A program made the position numbers and the translations under genes. Positions 7,268 to 13,622 of a stretch of DNA of 21,849 bases are shown here, piece after piece. This stretch comes from an uncultured Frankineae bacterium (lineage in GTDB: Bacteria > Actinomycetota > Actinomycetes > Mycobacteriales > SCTD01). The DNA lies in contig CADCUE010000291.1 in the NCBI GenBank assembly GCA_902805805.1, positions 1 through 21,849 of the forward strand, given 5' to 3'. The notes below the pieces were generated by a model. The model saw nothing but the letters and a program-made list of their open reading frames with translations, did no database searches and was not told where the DNA came from. Numbering within the stretch: position 1 is the stretch's first letter; every line of letters starts with the position of its first letter.

Positions 7268-7591
7268 CTAGAGGTAGGACTCCAGGTCACGCAGGATCGC
7301 GGCCTTGGGCTTGGCACCCACGATCTGCTTGACGATCTTGCCGCCGGAGAACACCGCCATCGTCGGGATGCTCATGATCTGGTAGTCGCGGGCGGCACCG
7401 GGGTTCTCGTCGATGTTGAGCTTGACGACGCTGATCTTGTCGCTGTTCTCCGCGGCGATCTCCTCGAGCACCGGGGCGACCATCTTGCACGGGCCGCACC
7501 ACTCCGCCCAGAAGTCGACGAGCACCGGCTTGTCGCTCTGCAGGACGTCGGTCGTGAAGTCGGCGTCGGTGGTCTTCTTGGTCGCGCCCAT
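7268..7591 (-). CDS. trxA: Thioredoxin
   Basis: A 107-residue classical thioredoxin that reduces protein disulfides in the cytoplasm and is itself reduced by TrxB. The active site is WAEWCGPCK (Cys32 and Cys35). The buried Asp of VDFWAE and the cis-proline segment SIPTM are present, and the length is that of a single thioredoxin domain. The ATG is preceded by GAGGAG with a six-base spacer. It follows trxB by 65 bases that carry two hairpins and is closed by a strong terminator. Confidence 0.98.
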   Translation of the reverse strand: MGATKKTTDADFTTDVLQSDKPVLVDFWAEWCGPCKMVAPVLEEIAAENSDKISVVKLNIDENPGAARDYQIMSIPTMAVFSGGKIVKQIVGAKPKAAILRDLESYL

Positions 7592-7628
7592 CGTGTGCTC
7601 CTCGCTGTCGGTCTGACGTCGTGCTCAA

Positions 7629-7645
7629 CAGGTCCGGCGGACCTG
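7629..7645 (-). repeat. Perfect inverted repeat between trxB and trxA (hairpin B)
   Basis: CAGGTCC pairs with GGACCTG around a three-base GGC loop (7-bp stem). On the minus strand it is followed by TT and then the trxA leader. It lies 37 bases before the trxA start and could act as a partial terminator or an mRNA-processing or stabilising element that sets the TrxB:TrxA ratio. The role is inferred. Confidence 0.6.
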
Positions 7646-7650
7646 CTGTT

Positions 7651-7668
7651 CCGCCGCTACTGCGGCGG
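7651..7668 (-). repeat. Perfect inverted repeat over the trxB stop codon (hairpin A)
   Basis: CCGCCGC (7651-7657) pairs with GCGGCGG (7662-7668) around a TACT loop, giving a 7-bp all-GC stem. The trxB stop codon (TAG, complement of 7657-7659) is partly in the loop. It sits six bases from hairpin B, so the two may act together or compete, since GGCGG and CCGCC segments occur in both. Confidence 0.6.
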
Positions 7669-8694
7669 CAGGCCGCCGGAGCCGCCGTGCACCTGCGGAC
7701 GGTCCGGCGGGTCGGACGGCACGCCGGTGTCGAAGCCGACGCTCGGCGCCGGCGGGGTGTCCTCGAGCATCGTCAGGTAGCGCTCGGCGTCGAGCGCCGC
7801 GGCGCAGCCGGTGCCGGCTGCGGTGATCGCCTGGCGGTAGGTGTGGTCGACCAGGTCGCCCGCCGCGAACACTCCCGGCAGGTTGGTGGCCGTGGAGTGC
7901 ACGGCGGGGACGACGACGTAGCCGCCGTCGTCCAGCTCGACCTGCCCCTTGACCAGCTCGGAGCGCGGGTCGTGGCCGACGGCGACGAACAGGCCGGTGG
8001 CGTCGAGGACCTTCTCCTCGCCGGTGCGGACGTTGCGCAGCCGGACCCCCGTCAGCCGGTCCGTGCCCAGCGCCTCGAGGACCTCGCTGTCCCACTCGAA
8101 GCGGATCTTGGCGTTGCTGAACGCCCGCTCCTGCATGATCTTGCTGGCGCGCAGCGCGTCGCGCCGGTGGACCATCGTCACGCTGCGCGCGAAGCGGGTG
8201 AGGAAGGTCGCCTCCTCGACGGCCGAGTCGCCGCCGCCCACGACGACGATGTCCTGGTCGCGGAAGAAGAAGCCGTCGCAGGTGGCGCACCAGGACACGC
8301 CGCGTCCGGACAGCTCGGCCTCGCCGGGGACGCCGAGCACGCGGTAGGCCGAGCCCATGGCCAGCACGACCGTCCTGGCCAGGTAGGTGGTCTGCCCGAC
8401 CTTGACGACCTTCGGGTCGACGGTCAGGTCCATCTCGGTGACGTCGTCGGTGACCAGCTCGGCCCCGAAGCGCTCGGCCTGCTTGCGCAGGTTGTCCATG
8501 AGCTCGGGTCCCATGACGCCGTCGGGGAAGCCGGGGTAGTTCTCCACGTCGGTGGTGTTCATCAGCGCCCCACCGGCCGTGACGGACCCCTCGAAGACGA
8601 GCGGTTCGAGCGCAGCCCTCGCCAGGTAGATCGCGGCCGTGTAGCCGGACGGCCCCGACCCCACCACGATCGCGTTGCGCACCTGCTCGCTCAC
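7657..8694 (-). CDS. trxB: Thioredoxin reductase (NADPH)
   Basis: A 345-residue FAD flavoenzyme that passes electrons from NADPH to thioredoxin. The FAD motif GSGPSG is at 12-17, the redox disulfide SWCATCDG has Cys136 and Cys139, the NADPH motif GGGDSA is at 153-158, and the second FAD segment is GVFAAGDL. After the usual C-terminal helix there is an extra Pro/Gly-rich tail of about 30 residues. The GTG at 8694 (VSEQVRN) was chosen because AGAGG lies eight bases upstream and the FAD motif follows at the normal distance; an in-frame start at 8769 would add 25 unrelated residues. It lies 96 bases after the anti-sigma stop. Confidence 0.97.
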   Translation of the reverse strand: MSEQVRNAIVVGSGPSGYTAAIYLARAALEPLVFEGSVTAGGALMNTTDVENYPGFPDGVMGPELMDNLRKQAERFGAELVTDDVTEMDLTVDPKVVKVGQTTYLARTVVLAMGSAYRVLGVPGEAELSGRGVSWCATCDGFFFRDQDIVVVGGGDSAVEEATFLTRFARSVTMVHRRDALRASKIMQERAFSNAKIRFEWDSEVLEALGTDRLTGVRLRNVRTGEEKVLDATGLFVAVGHDPRSELVKGQVELDDGGYVVVPAVHSTATNLPGVFAAGDLVDHTYRQAITAAGTGCAAALDAERYLTMLEDTPPAPSVGFDTGVPSDPPDRPQVHGGSGGLPPQ

Positions 8695-8790
8695 TGCCGC
8701 ACCTCTCGTCGCCGGACTGGACTGCTCGCCACAACCTCCCGCTGGCAGCCAGGCTTCCCCGCCCAGCACGGGTCGGCACCTCGCCGGTCG

Positions 8791-9675
8791 TCAGGGCCGG
8801 TCGACCCGCACCTGCAGCAGCGTGCGCGGGTCCGCCGCGGAGCAGCCGGGGTCGACGACGGTGAGCAGCAGCCGGTCCGGATCGCGGTCCGGCTGCACGA
8901 CCGCGAGCGCGGGGGAGCCGCGGTAGGACCCGTGGTCGAGGGCGAGCACCGCAGACCCGGTCGCGTCCGCCGGTGTCAGCGCGGCGACGCAGTCCGCCAG
9001 CGCCTGCGGGTCCCTCAGGCGCTCCAGCGCCCCGGACAGCGGGCGGGTCCCTGTCAGGGCGGGCGTCGGGAGGGCCGGTGCGTCCTGGTCCTCGGACCGG
9101 GACGCCTCTGGCCGGGACGCCTGCGGTGCGGGGCGGTCGGCGAGCGGCGCCGTCCCGGCCAGCACCCGCGGCAGGACGGCCGAGCGCTGCGCCGGGTCGG
9201 CGTAGTCGGCGCCGCTGGCGGTGGGGACGAGCGAGGCGGTGTCGGCGCTGTCCGGCGAGGTCGACCCCGACTCGACACCGCCCCCGGCCGCGCTCGTCGC
9301 GGCGTCCTCGCCGCCGGTCGTCGCCCCGCGCAGCAGGGTCAGGCCCACCCCGCCGCCCAGGACCACCACGAGCGACGCGGCGACGGCCGGCAGCCAGGAC
9401 GGCGGGCTGCGGCGGCGCAGCGGCACCACCCGGGCCGAGGAGGCCCCCTCGGCCTTGACCGCCGCGGCCAGCCGCTCGGCCAGGCCGTCCGGCAGGGGTG
9501 GCTCCGGCAGCGTCGCGAGGGAGGCCACGACCGCGACCTCCGCCGCGGCGAGCTCGGCGAGGCGGTCGGCGCACGACGGGCAGGTCCGCAGGTGCGGGTC
9601 GTCGTCGCGCTCCCCGGCCAGGGCGTCGGCCAGGGCGTCGAGGTCGAGGTGGCCGGTCGCCTGCGGCTCGCTCAC
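8791..9675 (-). CDS. Zinc-type anti-sigma factor for SigM
   Basis: A 294-residue membrane protein with the zinc anti-sigma motif HxxxCxxC (His28, Cys32, Cys35 in HLRTCPSC). This domain binds and holds the ECF sigma factor at the membrane. A transmembrane helix covers about 94-115 (WLPAVAASLVVVLGGGVGL). The outer part of about 180 residues starts with a Ser/Thr/Gly/Ala linker and ends in a compact domain with two cysteines (DCVAAL and DPGCSA) that could form a disulfide. The GTG at 9675 overlaps the sigM stop as GTGA, giving equal translation of the pair. The position matches mycobacterial Rv3912. The nearby trx genes make thiol-stress release of SigM plausible. Confidence 0.88.
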   Translation of the reverse strand: MSEPQATGHLDLDALADALAGERDDDPHLRTCPSCADRLAELAAAEVAVVASLATLPEPPLPDGLAERLAAAVKAEGASSARVVPLRRRSPPSWLPAVAASLVVVLGGGVGLTLLRGATTGGEDAATSAAGGGVESGSTSPDSADTASLVPTASGADYADPAQRSAVLPRVLAGTAPLADRPAPQASRPEASRSEDQDAPALPTPALTGTRPLSGALERLRDPQALADCVAALTPADATGSAVLALDHGSYRGSPALAVVQPDRDPDRLLLTVVDPGCSAADPRTLLQVRVDRP

Positions 9676-10316
9676 GACACCTCTCCTGTCTCGTCGCCCG
9701 GTGCTGGAGTCGTCCCCCGTGGGACGGGTGCGGACTCCGGCCGGTTCCGCAGGTGGCCGAGCGACAGCGCCAGCCGGGCCCGGCCGCGCGAGCAACGGCT
9801 CTTGACCGTGCCGGTCGCGACCCCGAGCACCGCGGCGGCCTCGGCCACCGGCAGGCCCTGCACGTCGACGAGCAGGATCGCCGTCCGCTGGTCGAGCGGC
9901 AGCGCCGCCAGGGCCGCCTCGACCTCCAGCGAGGTCTCGCGCTCACCGAGGGCGTCACGGGGGTCGGCGCGCTCACCGTCGCGCTGCTCGAGCGGCACGG
10001 TCGCGCGCACGGCGCGCCGCCGGACGCGGTCGAGGCAGGCGTTGACGACGATGCGGTGCAGCCAGGTCGTGACCCGCGCGTCGCCGCGGTAGGACGCGCC
10101 GGCGCGGTAGGCCGACAGCAGGGCGTCCTGCAGGGCGTCCGCGGCCTCCTCGCGGTCGCCGAGCGTCCGCAGCGCCACCGCCCAGAGCCGTCCCTGGTGG
10201 CGCGCCACCAGGGCGCCGAAGGCGTCGCGGTCGCCGGCGACGTGGGCGGCGAGCAGCGCCCGGTCCTCCCGGTCAGCCGCGAGCGCGGGGTCCTGCCCCG
10301 CGTCCCCCTCGCCCAC
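9672..10316 (-). CDS. sigM: ECF sigma factor SigM
   Basis: A 214-residue extracytoplasmic-function sigma factor. Region 2 spans about 30-105 (DAFGALVARHQGRLW through TTWLHRIVVNACLDRVRRR). Region 4 spans about 130-185, with ALPLDQRTAILLVDVQG, then a helix-turn-helix VAEAAAVLGVATGTVKSR. A Pro-rich tail of about 20 residues ends it. Gene order, with trxB and trxA downstream and murJ upstream, is that of SigM (Rv3911; Streptomyces SigM). The GTG at 10316 lies six bases after TAGGGT and has no Shine-Dalgarno, suggesting a leaderless mRNA. The two in-frame alternatives nearby are weaker. The stop overlaps the anti-sigma start. Confidence 0.92.
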   Translation of the reverse strand: MGEGDAGQDPALAADREDRALLAAHVAGDRDAFGALVARHQGRLWAVALRTLGDREEAADALQDALLSAYRAGASYRGDARVTTWLHRIVVNACLDRVRRRAVRATVPLEQRDGERADPRDALGERETSLEVEAALAALPLDQRTAILLVDVQGLPVAEAAAVLGVATGTVKSRCSRGRARLALSLGHLRNRPESAPVPRGTTPAPGDETGEVS

Positions 10317-10322
10317 GGACGC

Positions 10323-10328
10323 ACCCTA
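10323..10328 (-). promoter_or_regulatory. Probable -10 box (TAGGGT) of sigM
   Basis: On the minus strand TAGGGT ends six bases before the sigM GTG start, in the 27-base gap after the pseudokinase gene. It fits a leaderless transcript that would express sigM, its anti-sigma factor, trxB and trxA independently of the genes before them. The -35 region would lie in the end of the pseudokinase gene and is not clear. Confidence 0.45.
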
Positions 10329-10343
10329 GTGGCGGCCGGCCGG

Positions 10344-11891
10344 TCAGCCGGTGAACAGCAGCTCCTCGATGCCGGCGGTGAAGCGACCGTCGTCCGCGGC
10401 CAGGCCGGTGAGCCACACCAGGACGTAGCGCTCGCGGGTGCCTGCCGGCGGGACCAGCGCGAGCCGGTCCCCGGTCGCCGTCGCGCGGGCGAGGACGCGG
10501 TAGGCCTCCGAGGTCGCCGCCGGCTCCGGCGCGGCGCGCAGCTCGGCGCTCACCCCGGGGCTCGACAGGACGAGCTCGGCGCGGCTCACGGCGGTGGGAG
10601 CGCCGAGGTCGACGAGCAGGCCGACGCCGTCCTTGAGCCCGCCCAGGTCCGCGCTGTCGTAGCGCTCGGTGACCCAGGCCGTGGACAGGTCGCCGTCGTG
10701 GGCGTTCGGCACCGAGCCGGGCCGCTCACGGCCGTCGCCGTCCGGGTCGAAGTCGCGCACCGGGACGCCGGTCAGGTCGAGCGGCACGGCGGCGGGCACG
10801 GGGCTCGACGGTCCGGGGCCGGCTCCTGCCGCGGCCGAGTCCGGCGGCGTGACCACCGTGCCGACGGTGCGGCCGACGGAGAACGACGCGACGCCGATCG
10901 CGGTGAGCAGCGCCAGCACCGCCAGCAGCGGCAGCCGCCGGCGCACGGCGGCGGGCAGTCCGGTGGAGGCCCGCCGGACCGGCGGGGTGCGGCCCGGGGT
11001 GTCGGCGCGCACCGCCGCCTCGCAGGCATCGCTCAGAGCGGCCGGCGTGGTCAGGGCAGGAGCGTCGCGCGCGGCGACGGGGTCGAGCGCGCGGTGCACG
11101 ACCAGGTCCAGCGCCCGCGGCACGCCGGCGCGCACCTGGCGCGGGCTGACCAGCTTGCCGCGCCCGTTGGGGCCCTCGCGCAGCGACGGCGCACCCGGCA
11201 CGCCGCCCGAGGGCTGCGGCGTCGCCGCGGCCGGCCAGCGCGCGGTGAGCAGCGCGTACAGCAGCGCAGCGAGGTCGCGGACGTCGGCCTCGACCGGGCC
11301 GGGGTCGTCCGCGCGGTCGGCAGCCACCCTGCCGTCGGGCAGCGCTGCGGCGACGGCGAGATCGGTCAGCCGCACCGAGCCCGCGCGCGAGAGCAGCACG
11401 TTGCCCGGGTGCAGCCGTCCGTGGACGAGACCGCCCGCGTGCGCGACGCTCACCGCCTCGGCCAGCGCCGTGGTCAGCGCCACCGCCTCGGCCGGCCCGA
11501 ACGGCCCGTCCCGCTCGAGCACGGTGGTGAGCGCCGTCCCGTCGACCCACTCGCTGATGACGTACGCCACGTCGACCGGCGGACCGCCGTCGGCCGGGCG
11601 CTGCTCGACGGCCGCGTCGTACACCCGCGTGAGCACCGGGAAGGACACGGCACCGGCGGCCACGGCAGCGTCGAGGAACGGTGCGGTGACCGTCGCCCCG
11701 TCGGGTCCGGCGGCGTGCAGCACCTTGGCGGCCACCGGGCGGGCGAGCACCTCGTCGGAGGCGAGCCACAGCTGCGCCGACCGGTGCACGCCCGGGGTCG
11801 ACGAGGCGATCGGCCGCACGAGCCGGTAGCGCGCGGCGAGCAGGTCACCGTCGCGCAGGACGGCTGCCCCGCGCGTGCCGGGCGGCGGTGC
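10344..11891 (-). CDS. Membrane pseudokinase with outer discoidin-like domain (MviN C-terminal-half homologue)
   Basis: A 515-residue protein. Residues about 20-290 form a Ser/Thr protein kinase-like domain: the VAAK lysine (57) and a DFG-like LTDLA (Asp178) are kept, but the catalytic loop reads VHGRLHPGN (157-165) instead of HRDLKPEN, so the catalytic Asp and Lys are missing. A transmembrane helix lies at about 319-340. The outer C-terminal domain (about 370-515), with HDGDLSTAWVTERYD and LKDGVGLLVDLG, resembles F5/8 discoidin carbohydrate-binding jelly rolls. In Mycobacterium these parts are fused to MurJ (Rv3910), where the phosphorylated pseudokinase recruits FhaA to restrain wall synthesis. 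Here it is a separate gene, starting at GTG 11891 with GGGAGGG (11895-11901) three bases upstream and following murJ. Confidence 0.87.
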   Translation of the reverse strand, partial: APPPGTRGAAVLRDGDLLAARYRLVRPIASSTPGVHRSAQLWLASDEVLARPVAAKVLHAAGPDGATVTAPFLDAAVAAGAVSFPVLTRVYDAAVEQRPADGGPPVDVAYVISEWVDGTALTTVLERDGPFGPAEAVALTTALAEAVSVAHAGGLVHGRLHPGNVLLSRAGSVRLTDLAVAAALPDGRVAADRADDPGPVEADVRDLAALLYALLTARWPAAATPQPSGGVPGAPSLREGPNGRGKLVSPRQVRAGVPRALDLVVHRALDPVAARDAPALTTPAALSDACEAAVRADTPGRTPPVRRASTGLPAAVRRRLPLLAVLALLTAIGVASFSVGRTVGTVVTPPDSAAAGAGPGPSSPVPAAVPLDLTGVPVRDFDPDGDGRERPGSVPNAHDGDLSTAWVTERYDSADLGGLKDGVGLLVDLGAPTAVSRAELVLSSPGVSAELRAAPEPAATSEAYRVLARATATGDRLALVPPAGTRERYVLVWLTGLAADDGRFTAGIEELLFTG

Positions 11892-11983
11892 CACGGGCCC
11901 TCCCTGGGTGCGGCGCAGGCCGGGCGGCACGTGCCTGCCCCTCCAGAGTAGGTGCGGAGGACGGGCAGACCCGGCAGCCGCAG

Positions 11984-13594
11984 TCACCGGCGCAGGCGGC
12001 GCAGCACCGGGCCGACGACCTCCTCCACCTCGTCCACGTGCAGCCGGCGGGTGAGCAGGACGTAGCCGCCCGCCAGGACCGTCCCGCCCACCGCCAGCGC
12101 CGCCGCCGCGCCGAGCGGTCCCTGTCCCAGCGCGTCGGTCACCAGCCCCGCCAGCAGGAAGGCCGGCACCGCCGGCACGGCCGCAGCCAGCAGGCAGCGC
12201 ACCGCCGTGCGCAGCACGAGGCCGACGTCGAGCCCGCCGACGCGCCGCGACAGCACCAGCGAGCACACGACCAGACCGGCGAAGAAGGAGGTCGCGTGCC
12301 CGGCCGCCAGGCCCACGACCTTGAGGTCGTCGGGCAGCAGCGCGTACAGCACCAGGTCGACGACGACCATCGTCGCGTTGACGCCGAGGTTGACCAGGGT
12401 CGGCGTGCGCGTGTCCTGCATCGCGTAGAAGGCGCGCAGCTGCAGCTGGTAGGTGCTGAACGGGACCAGACCCACGGCGAACACGGCCAGGAGCACGCCG
12501 AGGAAGCGGGCCTCGTCGACGGAGATGTTGACGCGTGCGAACACCACGGTGGCCATCTCCCGGCCCAGCACCACGAACACCGCCGCGGCCGGCAGCAGCA
12601 CCGACACGGTCAGCCGCAGCCCGCGGTTGAGGGAGGTGCGCAGGTCGCCGGTGCGACCGTCGGCGGCGGCCCGGCTCATGCGGGGCAGCAGCGCCGTGAT
12701 GACGCTGACCGCGACGATGGCGTGCGGCAGCTGCCACAGCACGAAGGCGTACGCGTAGGCCGACAGGCCGCGGCCGGGTGTCAGCCGGCCCGCGCTGATG
12801 GCGAGGTTCACCACGACGAGGTACGCCGCCTGGCTGGCGAGCACGTAGACGAAGACCCAGCGGGCCAGCCGTGCCGCGTGCCCGAGACCGGCCCCGCGCA
12901 GGTCGAGCCGCGGGCGCAAGCGGAAGCCGGTGGCGCGCAGCGCCGGGACCAGCGCGACGGTCTGCGCGACGATGCCGAGCGTCACGCCGATGCCCAGCAC
13001 GGTGACCTGGGCGTCCGTGACCGTGCCCGGCTCGGGGCGGTCCGGGCCCGGCATGAGGGCGAAGACCACACCGGTGGCGATGACGACGAGGTTGTTCAGG
13101 ACGGGCGCCCACATGGGGGGCCCGAAGCGCCCCTGCGTGTTGAGGTAGGCACCCATGACGGCGCCGGCGCCGTAGAACAGCACCTGCGGCAGCAGGAAGC
13201 GCGCGAAGACGACGGCGAGGTCGCGCGCCTCGGGCGACAGGTCACCGCCGTACAGGTCGACCACGAGCGGGGCGGCCACCACCAGCAGGACCGAGGCGCC
13301 GCCGAGGACCAGGACGACCAGGGTGAGCAGCCGCTGGGCGTAGGCCTCGCCCTGGTCGCCGTCCTCGCGCGCGGCCCGCACCAGCAGGGGCACGACGACG
13401 CTGGTGAGGACGCCGCCGAGCAGCAGCTCGTAGACGATGTTGGGCGCGGTGTTGGCGAGGTTGAACGCGTCGGCGACCGCGGCGACGCCGAGCACCGCCG
13501 CCACGACGGCGGTGCGCAGGAAGCCGGTCGCCCGGGAGGCGAGCGTGCCGACCGCCATCGTGCGGGCCGACCTCCCGAGGCCGCCCTCGCTCAT
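11984..13594 (-). CDS. murJ: MurJ/MviN lipid II flippase
   Basis: A 536-residue polytopic membrane protein of the MOP exporter superfamily that moves lipid II to the outer face of the membrane. About 14 hydrophobic segments are visible. The first helix has SRATGFLR (20-27), matching the conserved arginines of the MurJ cavity; the family segments NTAPNIVYELLLGG and YAFVLWQLPHAIVAVSVITALLPRMSR are also clear. The ATG at 13594 (MSEGGLGRSARTM) was taken as the start. A GTG two codons upstream is also possible, and neither has a good ribosome binding site; the gene follows the DUF6049 stop by 28 bases, so coupling is likely. The last ~15 residues are charged and cytoplasmic. It lacks the kinase domain that is fused in mycobacteria. 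Confidence 0.95.
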   Translation of the reverse strand: MSEGGLGRSARTMAVGTLASRATGFLRTAVVAAVLGVAAVADAFNLANTAPNIVYELLLGGVLTSVVVPLLVRAAREDGDQGEAYAQRLLTLVVLVLGGASVLLVVAAPLVVDLYGGDLSPEARDLAVVFARFLLPQVLFYGAGAVMGAYLNTQGRFGPPMWAPVLNNLVVIATGVVFALMPGPDRPEPGTVTDAQVTVLGIGVTLGIVAQTVALVPALRATGFRLRPRLDLRGAGLGHAARLARWVFVYVLASQAAYLVVVNLAISAGRLTPGRGLSAYAYAFVLWQLPHAIVAVSVITALLPRMSRAAADGRTGDLRTSLNRGLRLTVSVLLPAAAVFVVLGREMATVVFARVNISVDEARFLGVLLAVFAVGLVPFSTYQLQLRAFYAMQDTRTPTLVNLGVNATMVVVDLVLYALLPDDLKVVGLAAGHATSFFAGLVVCSLVLSRRVGGLDVGLVLRTAVRCLLAAAVPAVPAFLLAGLVTDALGQGPLGAAAALAVGGTVLAGGYVLLTRRLHVDEVEEVVGPVLRRLRR

Positions 13595-13622
13595 CCGCAC
13601 CGGCCGCGTGTCCGCGGGCAGG

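Noticed and set aside
7625..10324. A 899-codon open frame on the minus strand across sigM, anti-sigma factor and trxB
   Set aside because: It is the alternate-frame shadow of three clear genes; the composition is Arg/Ala/Gly-rich and shows no domain.
11945..11950. TACTCT on the minus strand as promoter of the pseudokinase gene
   Set aside because: The box is 53 bases before the start and no -35 was seen; in a 92-base gap one such match is expected often enough by chance, so it is not listed as a feature.
13595..13622. A promoter just before murJ
   Set aside because: The 28-base gap has no TANNNT box at a useful distance; expression from upstream genes is the simpler view.
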